NCBI RefSeq assembly: GCF_000003815.2
Contig: NC_049983.1
Location: forward strand, 19,549,106 to 19,613,105
Length of the DNA: 64,000 bases
Source: Branchiostoma floridae
Lineage: Eukaryota; Chordata; Leptocardii; Amphioxiformes; Branchiostomatidae
Reading direction: 5' to 3'
The notes beneath the pieces are model-generated. The model saw only the letters and a program-made list of their open reading frames with translations, did no database searches and was not told where the DNA came from. Shown here in pieces: positions 36,217-48,200 of this stretch (position 1 is the stretch's first letter; each line of letters starts with the position of its first letter). Position numbers and translations under genes: made by a program.

Positions 36217-39200
36217 GTAAGTTTCCTCCAGAGGTCATGTTTTGAGTGCCCAGTCACCCCTGGTTTTGTGCATTTTAATGAGTAGTGAAACGCCGTACAT
36301 ACTCGTATTAGACAAGTTAGGTACAGATTTCATAAAATTATAGGTCCTTAAGCACATCTAGGGCGTGTTTAGGAAGTTATAGGTCCCATAGTAAGTGTGT
36401 ACTGAGCACCAAAAGTCAGCGATCAAGCGTTCCCGGTTTCGGGGCATTCTTGAGAGGGTTCTATGAATAATTAATTACTCCGGCAAACCTGTTTACCCCA
36501 CCAACCGATGCGAGTCGAAATCTTTGCCCCAACCGGCGTTTTTCGATCTAAATCCCTGGTCAGAATATGCAGGGGCTTAGGAGTTTGTAAAACCGCGCGG
36601 CCTGGCCCTTCTGTGCCGAGCCGCACGGTTTACTAGTGCCCCCTTTCAAGAAGCAGTCTGAAGAGCTGTTCTGTACTTGAAAGGTCAGACTCGTGCTCCC
36701 ACTGCGACTCCCACCGTCCCGACTCAAAATCCACGACATTTTCCCTCCTTGCCTCCCCAAAACCGCGGAATCGTACTTTATTTCTAAATCTCGCTCCTTG
36801 GGCCACACAAGACTTGAAGTAGGTCGCGGTAAGCGCGGTTGAGAAGTCGGTAGCACGCGACAGATGCGAAAGCCATTTGGAGTGATTACATTGTTACTGT
36901 TCGCAAGGGTCTCTTTGATACACACTGAAGTTGCGTGAAGGGACTACAACAGTCCAACACGCCGGCTTTCCTAAACGTATTTCCCACGCTGAACCAAATG
37001 TCAAAACGTTAAATAAAGGCCAGGGGGAAACAGCCAGATCATTGTCAGAAAATAAACTCTGCTGGCACACATTTAGACGGCAATATTTCTGGTATTCAGG
37101 GCAACTGTAGGTTCATCTGTCTGTTGTTTGACAGTTGCACAATGAGAATGAATAGACCACAAATAATTCACACAGTTTTACACGTTTGGAAGGAAATGTT
37201 GGGATGGTCAGTCTGTCTAAAAAGCAACATTTTCGAAAATTGATAACACTTTCGTCAGCGTCCAATATGCGTCTGTAAACGTTACTGATTTAGGACGGGC
37301 TGGCTTATAAAACTGCTGTGGGGTAGATTCTAGACGCAACTATTGCGCCCTAGGTGATAAACCCGAATATTGTGTGGAGCAAGCTTTCCATTTCGCTCGT
37401 CAATTCGAGCTAACCCCGTTACTGCTCGCAGCAATGTAATATCAGTATATTGCAGCCGTTGCTTTGCTCATAATCTTTTGGTGAGCCCACAGTTGAGGTA
37501 TTATCAATAATTGGCTAAGGGCTTGGGCAATCTTTTTATTTGTTCCATGGCCTCACGCACGCGTTTACCTCTATAAGTACAAAATTGCAGTGTAAATAAC
37601 AGAAAGGGGATGTATTTGGTAATGGCTACTGTGACAAGTAAGCAATTAAGCGTTGTTTTTTTCTGTACAAGTCCAAGACTGACTGTTTTCTTTCCCTTCC
37701 CATGACAGAGAGCTACAGTCGAACCAGATATCCACAATCCCTGAGGACGCTTTTAGCGGACTAGACAACCTGCAACAATTGTGAGTAACCGTCTAATTCC
37801 GGCACACTATTTTTTTTGCCTGAGTACTCCCTGCTAGGTTATTATTGGCTTGCGGAATTATTAATTTACGAGCCGAAATTGAGTTGGGGGTGGGAACAAG
37901 TGGTCTTGGACAATTTGCCCAGTGGTCTGGGGCTCTTGGGATGTCAGGGTGCATGTTTTAGTGACGCTGCTTTGATGATCTGAGCTCCGACTGAGTCTTT
38001 GTGTTCGTGATCGTGAGTCCGAATCTCATTCCACCACAGCCGATGGGTGCAGGTGGTTTAGCTGCAGCTCAGGGGTTGGATAGATTTACATCATCTACTG
38101 ATGCTGTCCAAAAGTTTTTACNNNNNNNNNNNNNNNNNNNNNNNNNNNNNNNNNNNNNNNNNNNNNNNNNNNNNNNNNNNNNNNNNNNNNNNNNNNNNNN
38201 NNNNNNNNNNNNNNNNNNNNNGTGTATGGTACACTGTGTTGTACTTTGGAAGGGGATTTGGTGTTGAACTTGGGCGACTCTGCAGTTGTGCGGATCTGTA
38301 GTTCACTGCTACAGTGTTTAAAGGATATAGCTGGGATTACCGTAAATTCCCCACAACTGATAGATTGCGTGATCCCGAACAAATCCCACGGACACAAATT
38401 TAGGGGAGATGCTGCCCCACGAAACCGTAGTAGTACAGAATTAGAAGTTGCCTTATGTGTCACAAAGAGGAAAGGGGACACCGGCCCAGAGAATGGAAGT
38501 TGAGAGGACTGGGCTGTTGTGTAAAGCGTCACATCAGGCACAGCTGCAACTTACCACGCCGCCACGCTATTCTGTTCCACATGCATTGTGGTTCTGGCCT
38601 TTTGGTGACGGTTGAGCCCGACCCCTATTGCCCCTGTTCTTTTTGTGCTAAGAAAACATGCAGCTTTATTTGATTAAGCATCAGTTTTGCTTGGAATGCA
38701 AGTGTCAACACTTCTTTTGGCAGTAGGGTTGGGGGATGGGCTCTCCTCTCAGGACTTTTCCATCCCTCCAATTCCAAAGTACATGACCCTGTTAGCGAAG
38801 TGGCAAACACACAGAAGTATCTATAGGCATTTGTCATGCAAGGCAACAAAAGCCTACTGGAAACCTGCTCGGCATTGGACGCAGAACAAAGGAATCAATG
38901 AAGTTGAAATAAAAAAAGACACATCAATACACCATTGTTGCCAACTCACTGTCTGGCTTTCTCATATTTCTTATATTCTCTATACTGATGTGCAATTGTT
39001 GCCTGCAGTATGTGTTCATGTGTTCACGTATGCATAGAGAGGAATCATCCCACGCAGATCAAAATGCCTGGTAAAGTGAGAGTCATGTTGTAATGATCCA
39101 AAATATTCCCAGGCAGCGCCAAATGCACTTTGTAATTTAGGAAATCCCCGGAAGGCTTGGTGTTATGTAGTGGAGCCCTTCAGTATTCTTGGTGCATGAG

Positions 39201-42200
39201 ACTATCTCGCATGGTATAAAGAGTGAAATGTATAAAATCTCTTCCTCCCCATGGTAATTTACAAAGGGAAAGGTACATTTTTCTGCATGGTAATTTCAAA
39301 TTTGTATGAGAATTCGGATGCCGGGTTGAATTTGCATGCAAATGTGTTCCTTTTGTAAATTCAGAAATGTGTATTCGAGACCATGTCTGACTGGAAGCCT
39401 TACAAATGAATGCACATCATGTGTATTGCCAGAAGACTATTCCACACAACCAACATGCTTCATAAAGGGAATTTTAATGCTCCCTGTGACCTAGTTTGAG
39501 TAAGTTTGATAGGCAGTGCTGAAGTTTTGTCAGATCTATTTACATTTGGAGTAGCTCTGATCAGCCAAGGGTAGAGGACCAGTAAACGCAACAATTCTGG
39601 GTTTGTTGTTGGAAAGGAAAGGCACAAGCAGTTGAAAGCAGTCCATATTTAGATGGAATGTATCCTGTTTAGGTTTGTCTAGCTCTCTATTTGAGGTGTG
39701 TAGTGTCCCAATTAATTAGGCATGTAAAGCGAACCAAGGCGACCCCAGATCTGATAAGATAGGAAATAGCTATGGACACTTTGTAAGCGTTTGTATACAA
39801 AGTAGGGCCACTTGTGACAGGAGCTACTCCATTGTCACTTGAAAACCAATGGGGCTTTTCCGAGTGGAAAAAAAAGTGAAACTTGTCTGCAAGTTGTTTG
39901 TAATTGGTGAGAAAATGACAGAATTTAACCGGCTGACTTTATGATTTGTTTCTATTGACGGATTTATCGTTTGGCTTTGTTGAATTGGTAGGGGGGAAGG
40001 GAGGTGTAAATGGGGTGTGAAGTAATTGGTGCTGTTAAAGAGAATGGCACTTTTTAGTGTTGAAAATAGGAAGGAACGGTGTGTTTTTTGTTATGTTACT
40101 CGACTAGTGTTTTTACACTCAACATTTTGTAAAACATACCCTTCTGTACAAGTTCTCTGTTCTGGATGATATGGCTTATGTTTGTGTAACTTTTTGGTCT
40201 TTGCAAGTGCAACAGAATGGGCTTTGTTCTCCGTTGGCAAGGACTAAGGGTCTAAAACATTTTAACTTCACTGCGTCACTGCCAGAGCTAAGCCTTTTAC
40301 AAATATTGCCTCGCAAGAAATTCAGGTACTCGTGGAATGTTTTTCTTGGTCGATATATACTTTGTAGTGTAACAAGGGCAGTGAGTTGTTATGCTCGTAA
40401 TGTGATGATGAATTCTCAGTCATTTTAAGTACCTCTATTTTCCCTTATTCAATATATTTTGCCTCATTTGCTAGGGTAATATTTGCTATTGTAATTGCTC
40501 GTGGTTAAAACAGATGGCATATTCTGCATCATAACAGTAAATTTTACCAGTTTTGCAAATTTATGTACTCTTCAAAGTGATATTCCTGGAACTTATTAGA
40601 TTATTTCAGACTGGTGTGTGTATTGGTTTTGGGGAATAAAAATGTGTAGTCATTTGTTGTCTGCCTACGCATTACAATTTTCTTTTCAGACAGAGACTAT
40701 ATGTTTCCCTGGTCATGTGGATAGCGATTTCGGTCTGTGGGGGACATCGATGATAAGATACAAGATTTCCCCTTGCAAAAACCATGCTGTTATCCTGCGT
40801 AATTACCCTCGCAACATACATCAAACCTCGTAAATGTCAATGCCACGTTCAGCGCCGATTGCTTTCTGTGACGTTTATGTAATACCGTTTTGTGATTGTG
40901 TTGGGAGGAGTGGTCCGATTGTTGGGAGGAGGTATCGCATCTGTCGAAGACAGCCGGCCTGATTAAAACTGGAAAATGAGGTGTGGATGATATTGGCAGT
41001 AAATTAAATTTCCTGTATTGGAGGCGGGAGGAAGACAATTAGGTGTAGGACATTTGTCACCGATCTCGTGATGTTTCCATTGATTTTATCGTGGTTAGAC
41101 TTAGAGCCGAGTTGCGCATTGATTGCTATTGTCTCACGCAGCGTAAAATGGTCACCTTTACAAGTGTTAGATGTCCTTAAATGTCTCCACAAGAACACAA
41201 TAATCAATGTTCTATGGCCCCAATACTGGTGAAATGTGAACAGATACAGTATATGGTCTCTGGCAGTGCCAAGTCCAACAGTTATTTCCAAGAAAGCGAT
41301 GGGCGCCATGTCTTGACTTCGAAATAGCTAGCTATTGCCAGTATTGGTAAAAAGTAGCCAAAACCACAAACTCATCTCAGCTTGTTTCTAGGGAATGACT
41401 TTGATTATAGAATTGTATAGAAAGGATGTCTTCAGTGTGTGTATTACAGTATTCATCTGTGGTAATTCCCCAGTGGTATTATTGTCCATTCTATTATCCA
41501 GGAACTGCATATGTCTGTTCTCAAATCTTGTATCTTGGCATACGCTTGTTAGTTTTATTATGACTGGTGTTTGCTTTTGATACAGTTATCTGATCTTGCC
41601 GAGAAAGGCAGTAGTTTTATCGCTCGTGTATGTGGTTGGTTTACATCCACATAGAAGAGAACTTGATTTTGTGAAAGGAAATTGCCCATTTCCCAAGTGA
41701 TAATGTAAACAATTGTGGTGGTCTTTGGCATTTGCATGAAAATCAGATGCTTGACAATGCCTTCTGTTCCAAGATTCTAGCAAGCATTTTACATGTCAAT
41801 GGGGCTGTTCTTATGCATATGCTTATGCAATAGAGTGACCAAATGTTCTTCTAGCTTTCTGTATGTTACAGATTTTGTACACAAATTACAGCTGTTTTGT
41901 GCAATGAGGTAAGAAAAATGGTAAAAAGTCTTCTAGTTAGTAGTTGAGTGTAGTATGAACTGTATTGGCTTTGCATATTGATGTTTAGCACTTTTGAAAC
42001 TGTTAGACCCCGTTCACACTCAAAAAAATGAAGCGGCTTCAACGTCGAAGCCGCTTGATCCGGATCGTTTTCTTGAGTGTGAACGCTCCAAGCGGCTTGG
42101 ATTTTCACCGATCCGGCTCGTTTGCAATCCATCCCTGGGAGGTAGTTTGAGACACTTGTGAACAAGCCGCTTGGCTGAAATCGCGAGTGTGAACGCAACG

Positions 42201-45200
42201 CGGGATAGATTCTATGCAAATTTCCGATTTGCCCCCTATTGGAGGTTATATATCCAGGTATCGGGAGCAGGAACACACGCCACACTGACAGGTTTGCTCA
42301 CGTTACTGATTTTTGTGCCCAATGATAACGTCTGGAAAGAAAAAAAAATCGCTGTAGGGTCAAGGCAAGTGGAATGGGAAGCAAACAAAGCTTTTTTTAT
42401 CACGCGAAGAGAGAGGAAACACAGCAATCTAAAACAAAATCACAAACATCAACAAAATCACAATATCTTTGAACAGCTTTCTCTCTGGATCATGATATAA
42501 GACTATTAAGAGTGGGTTTGAGAAAACCTACAAACAATGTTGTAAAAAAGTACCTGAAGTCCAGGTACGGAATTGTGTGCGATTAATCGGATTGTCTGAA
42601 ATGAGTGTGAACGTAATTTTTTTGAAGCGGCTTGCCCGTTGAAGCGGCTTCGACGTTGAAGCCGCTTCATTTTTTTGAGTGTGAACGGGGTCTTAGTGTC
42701 AGAAAATGAAGTCACTCCTGGTCAAGGAAAGCCTTCACTTTGTAGTGCCCTCAGTGATGTGCAATTGTAGGAGGATTAGTTGTTTCAGTGGCATTTAATT
42801 AGAGGAGAAACCTGATCCCTTTACCAAGTTTCCCCTGCTTTGTGAAGCTGGCTGGATGGGGCCAAGATTGGCACAAAAGAAAGGCCAACTTCAGAGACTT
42901 CACTGAATGCCCAGAAACTTCTGAATTACGACTTCTGGCCCTGGCACATTCTTTCATGTTCCCAGCAGATGGTGGAAAGGAGGACGGGCTAGAAACGTCA
43001 GCTTACCATCGCTATGACCTCTCAGGACTTCTAGCAAGGCAGTGCAAATATCAAAGGCTGACTTCGCTGATCGGAGCCATCTTCAAATATTTGTTTGTGT
43101 CGTTTCACCAGCAGTTTTTGCACCCCGGGTATGAGTCTGCATCCCCACGCCAACTTTCGCGTGTGTAGAGATAGGCTTAGAGCACGGAATCCGTGGCCGT
43201 GTTTGCTCGCCATGTTTGCGGGGCTAAATGGGACCCGCAGTAAGGTCAACAGAAACTTCCTAAATTTAATTTCCATTCATCATGCTGGTAGGAAGGTTTG
43301 TCAGCGCGACGTGTTGGTCACAAAAAGGAAGACGTTGGTCGAGATCCTGGTCTCCTCAAGCATAACTCCTGTGGTCTGTATCAATATCTGGTGTTTGGCC
43401 GTTTGTGTCTGGAGCCCAGGTTTTACCTGGGACCCTGGCGGTGGGGGACTTGAATAGGGGTCAGGGTTAACATTCTTACAAGGCGACTGCCTTCAGAAAA
43501 CCATCCCCTAGCCAGCCCAGAAGTTTACATGTTGCTGCTACTGGAGTCTACTGGGTATTCACCTCCCATTTCGGCAAATGTGGAGGGCCTGTTTTCCAAT
43601 CTCGGAGACCCATTTGCCATCACCTCCGCACTGATGCTCTCTCACATGTTTCCTCTCAGCACCGGTAACATCAATAAACACAATAGCAACTATGCAGAAG
43701 TTTCCTAGGTGGGGAGAAATGACTGTCCTTTTGAGAATGGTCCAAATGGAGGAACCATCTGCCAACACCCATTTTGGGAATTGGTATGAATCAACTGTTT
43801 CTTCTTCGCAAAACAGGGAGGTACAAACCGGGCGCAGGCAAATTTGGCAGATTGCGGTTTCCTTATATATAGCCGTGGTATGTTAAGCACTGTTGCACAT
43901 GTATTTGTTCCAACTTGTCCCTTTGATTTGTACACTGACTGATAAGATTACGCAGTGACTGGAGGCAAAAACTCTTGATCTTTAGAATAGCATGTTCAAG
44001 GAAGAAGCTTAGTTGTTCGTTGTCCTTAGCTTTGAGCTGTAAACTGGTATTCACATTACATTTCAGGGTCTAGACTTTTTGCTGGTTATCAGGAAGAGGT
44101 GTCAGACCTTGATAAGGAGGGTTTCTCCTGAACAGACATCTCACACTTGGCTGCTTACCAACTGGCAAGTGTTTAATTTCTTGCGCAGAGACAGGTCCGT
44201 GACCTGGGCGACTTGCTGCCCACATCTGGTCCAGGATTAGGAGCTGCAGCTTCTCTTTCAGTGGTGGAGAATATTTCACTCCTGACAAAGTGGCTGAGTT
44301 GGAAATTACAACCTCATGAGTTGCCATTGGACTTGCAGTAACTCTTAGTAATATTGTTCTGACCATCCCTTTTGCAACCCTCCAAATATCTACTGTTCTC
44401 GAAGGAAAGTCTGTAGATTATTGATTGGAAAGTAAGTCTTCTTCTGGAAGAAATGACAAATTTTAAGAAAATAGATGACCACCTTTCCCCAAAATAATGG
44501 AAGACTTTTTGAAGATGTCAAATCCTGCAAAAATAGATTGCAACCAAGCTCCATCAGAATGTGTTGTCTGTACTATTTGCCCCGAATGTCATTTACACTG
44601 TGGCTCATGACTGGTGTAGACACATCAGTTACAGGGTATATCCGTCTTCCTAAACAGCTCCACGGAGCGCATACAGCTTGGGTCCGCCGAGTTCCAACTT
44701 CTGCCGAGGGTGGATTACTCACTGCCGAAATGTAATGAAAGTGCGGCTTACGATATTGCAACGTACGGTTGACAATTTGCTATATCAAGTTCTGTTATCT
44801 CCTGGAAATATGCCTGGTATTAGAAATTGCTTCACGTTATTAATAATAGCAGGGGACCCCAGGCTATATTTGGTGCGTGTGCTGTCATATGGCGAGTGAT
44901 TGAAGTAGATTACAGGTTTGGATGTCATTGTGAGAGGTGTTGCCTCTTGCCTATGGAGCATGAATATTTCAGTTAAAACGATCGGCCTGCCAGCCAGTCA
45001 CGCAAGTCGCATTGTGACCTTCGCTCTGGTGGCATATCTAAATGGTTAACAACAAGAGCAAAATAGACTATCCTTCAAACAATAGTGTCATTGTGACTGT
45101 ATCATTTTGCAGTATATGAAGTCTAGTTGAATTTTTACATTAGTTCATGGCATGTAGTTTTATGTATTGTTCTTTGATGGATTCTTTTATTATGTGAGCT

Positions 45201-48200
45201 TGGCATGACACAGTGTATTTGTGCCTGTTTGTCCATTATATTATTGGACAGTAACCCATTGTGTGGCATCTGGACAAAAAACTTTCTCAACAAATAGTCA
45301 ATACTAGAGGTGGAAGATTGGATTTATCATGTGAATGGGGGTGTGAGACAGAAGTTTCCATGTAAGTGACGTTTTTTATTTGCCAATAAATATTCGTAAG
45401 TGTACTTCAAAGACCATCCCATTCAGTGCTAAGCCTACCTATTGATTTGCAAATACTTGATAAAAATGTTCTTTTGTGTATTGAAAGTGAATATTCATGG
45501 ATGAAATTATTGCTAGCAAACATTATTTGAAATGCTTGGAAAGCAAGTTTATGTTGTAAAACGGTTGTACCCACTGCCTGTTGCAGTTTGCTGCAAGTTA
45601 CTACATAAAACTTGTTGGCAGTCCATAAAACTTGTTGAGACTCATAAAAAGGTTTTATCTAAAGTCCTGGTGGTTTAGCACCAGGATGCTAAGCATGTGT
45701 ATTTACCCCCCCTTTTTTTTTACTGCTCTGAAAGGCAATAATCTACAAGACTAGGAAGTCCCCAACAGTAACTGTGTACACTTTGAATTTATGAAAGTTT
45801 GAATCTGTTTTGTCCTCTATTCTAGTAATGGATTGGCAGTCTTTTATCCACCTTCAATGCAGCATTGCTAATTTTGTATGCAAAGAAGTTCTTGCACTGT
45901 CATTAACATTCTGAGCGGGTATCCCGCAGCCTTTGAAGTATTTTTTCCTGCTACTGATCGATTTATACTGTTATCTGCTTCATATAACTGTGAAAGGTAG
46001 TCACTGCTTAAGTTCTGCTTTCCTTGGCAGTGAGTATTACACTGAGCCATTTCTTAAAGGAAGTCAAGTGCAGTGCTGTATGGATACACTTGAAAGCATT
46101 TTCAATTTATCGGGGGACAAGAGTCAGCCGTTTTGGCACAGGCCCGGCATGTCTGAGTGTGGAGAAAGACTCCTAAATAGCAGGTACAAATCCGGCATGT
46201 GGGTGTATCGGACGCAATTGAATCCTTTGTGTCTGGAAAAGCGAGAAAACGGCTCGCTTTAATGCCATAATGTTTCTGTCATCTGCCAGGTATTCTCGCT
46301 GACGTCATTTGGGAAACGTTGCAGAATCACAAGATTATCTTGCAAGTGAGATAAATTCTAGAACCCGCATTTCCGCAATTCTACAACGGCCACTTGAATG
46401 TAAGACCCAAAATAGATGTTTCTATAGTACATTCACATTTGTGGAATTTGTCGATCAGATACCACGGTATTGTGTGAAGACTTCAAAGAATAAAAACATC
46501 CTTTGCAGCTGTTGAGCCGACAAATACCACCAACCTGTAAATCACATAAAAAGCTGCTTATTACAGAACACCAGTGACAATACCATGGTGTGCACCTGTG
46601 TCAAAGGGTGTAATTTTTGGCAAGGAAAAGCAATAATTCTGTGTTTCATTATGTATTGCTGAAGGTTTGCCACCAGCTTGCTTGTTAATTACCTCGTTGA
46701 CTGTCAATACAGGAATGCATTTGTATGCAAAACGTTTGTGGTAGATAATTGGCAAAGGTGATAATTAATTTGACAGGAATGTAAATATGTATAAGTTGTT
46801 GAGAAGGCTTGCATACAGTGGTTCATGTTGCATGCACCAATGTGAATTGACTGCAAAATTCTTAAACAGATGTAATGCAATTTTGTCAGAGAAGTTAAAG
46901 GAAAGTGTTGTTGAGAAATCTCTCGTATACATGTATGTCGCTCACGCATTTTTAACCAACAAAGCTTACGGAGTAGTGCTACTGGGACTAAATGACCCTG
47001 TGTGTATAACAATTTATACTACACTCGCATAACAATGATTTGACCCTATTAGGAATTCCTCCAACTCTCCCTGCCTTGTTTTCATGAGCCCTGGATAATG
47101 AATATCAGTTTGCATGGTTGGCCTTTGAATGAAGTAGAGTATAGACCTATAGCCTACCAATGTTTGCCTCCACGAACCCAGAATACAAAAGAGATACCCT
47201 AACAGATGCCAACATTCCGAGAACCGTCACAGTGATCCAAGTATTTTCAATGATTTTTCTGGGAAGTTTTGTCAGATCTCATCAATGAAATGCTTTTAGA
47301 GTTGATCCGGGGCACAACTGTTTTCATACACAATGTGCAGTGCAATGCTAATGAAGCAGTTTATACTGTTTGGGCTACAGTCTCTGCATAGGCACTCTGT
47401 ATTAGGGACCCTGCTATACTAGAGGTGAGTAATAGAGAGAGGTGTGCTGTGCATAAAAATGATCAGGGATCCGACCCATAGATAACATTACCACTAATAA
47501 GTTTGTGAAGGCAAATCTGTGTAATATGTAATCTTGTAGAATTGGCGATGAGCGGGATAAGACACCAAATTGTTGGCATCATCGCGGAGCTCATCAAATT
47601 TTTATCAAGAAACAAGAAGCGTAATCGAGTTTGCAACCGCTGGGTCCATCTTAACGGGATCGCGAGTGAAAATTGACGAAATGATTTGTGAGACCTCCTA
47701 ATGCAATTACGCTGACGTGGGACGTGATAAGCCGGTTACGGGCGGCGGTAATGCCGTTAATATCATATTTCCCAAATTTCCAGCTCTTTCTGAAGTCAAA
47801 TGGTAAGAGTACCATGGTGATTTCGGTGGGTCGCAAAGTTCGTGTTGGTCGTCAGTTTAGTGATACCCCATCTGTCTTGGTTGTGCGGAAGTCAGGGAAA
47901 CCGGGGAGGGGTTTAGGCATCCCCAAACACTTGACGAGAGACACCTGCCCACCACGGCCAGGTGAGGGTTTTCCGTCACCCCTGCGGGCCGTAAAAAACC
48001 CTAAAGTACCATCAACAGCCTCCAAGCAGGTGTGCTGAAGTGGATGTCAAGTGAGGGGAATAAATCTGACCAGTTTGTTTTCATTGAAGCTTCCCCTGTT
48101 GCCACGAATCGCATGGGCAGAAGGGAAATACCATTGGTTGTCTTGTTGCGACTTGACTTTGGCTAGCACCCGCGCAGAATGCAGTCACCCAGCACGTGTT

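Noticed and set aside
37985-38030. B-box-like GAGTCCGAATCTC
   Set aside because: No A-box at the right distance and no cloverleaf; cut short by the gap region.
42171-42500. 109-residue frame inside the Harbinger-like MITE
   Set aside because: No DDE transposase or Myb/SANT pattern recognised; it spans motif-rich terminal sequence and is probably chance.
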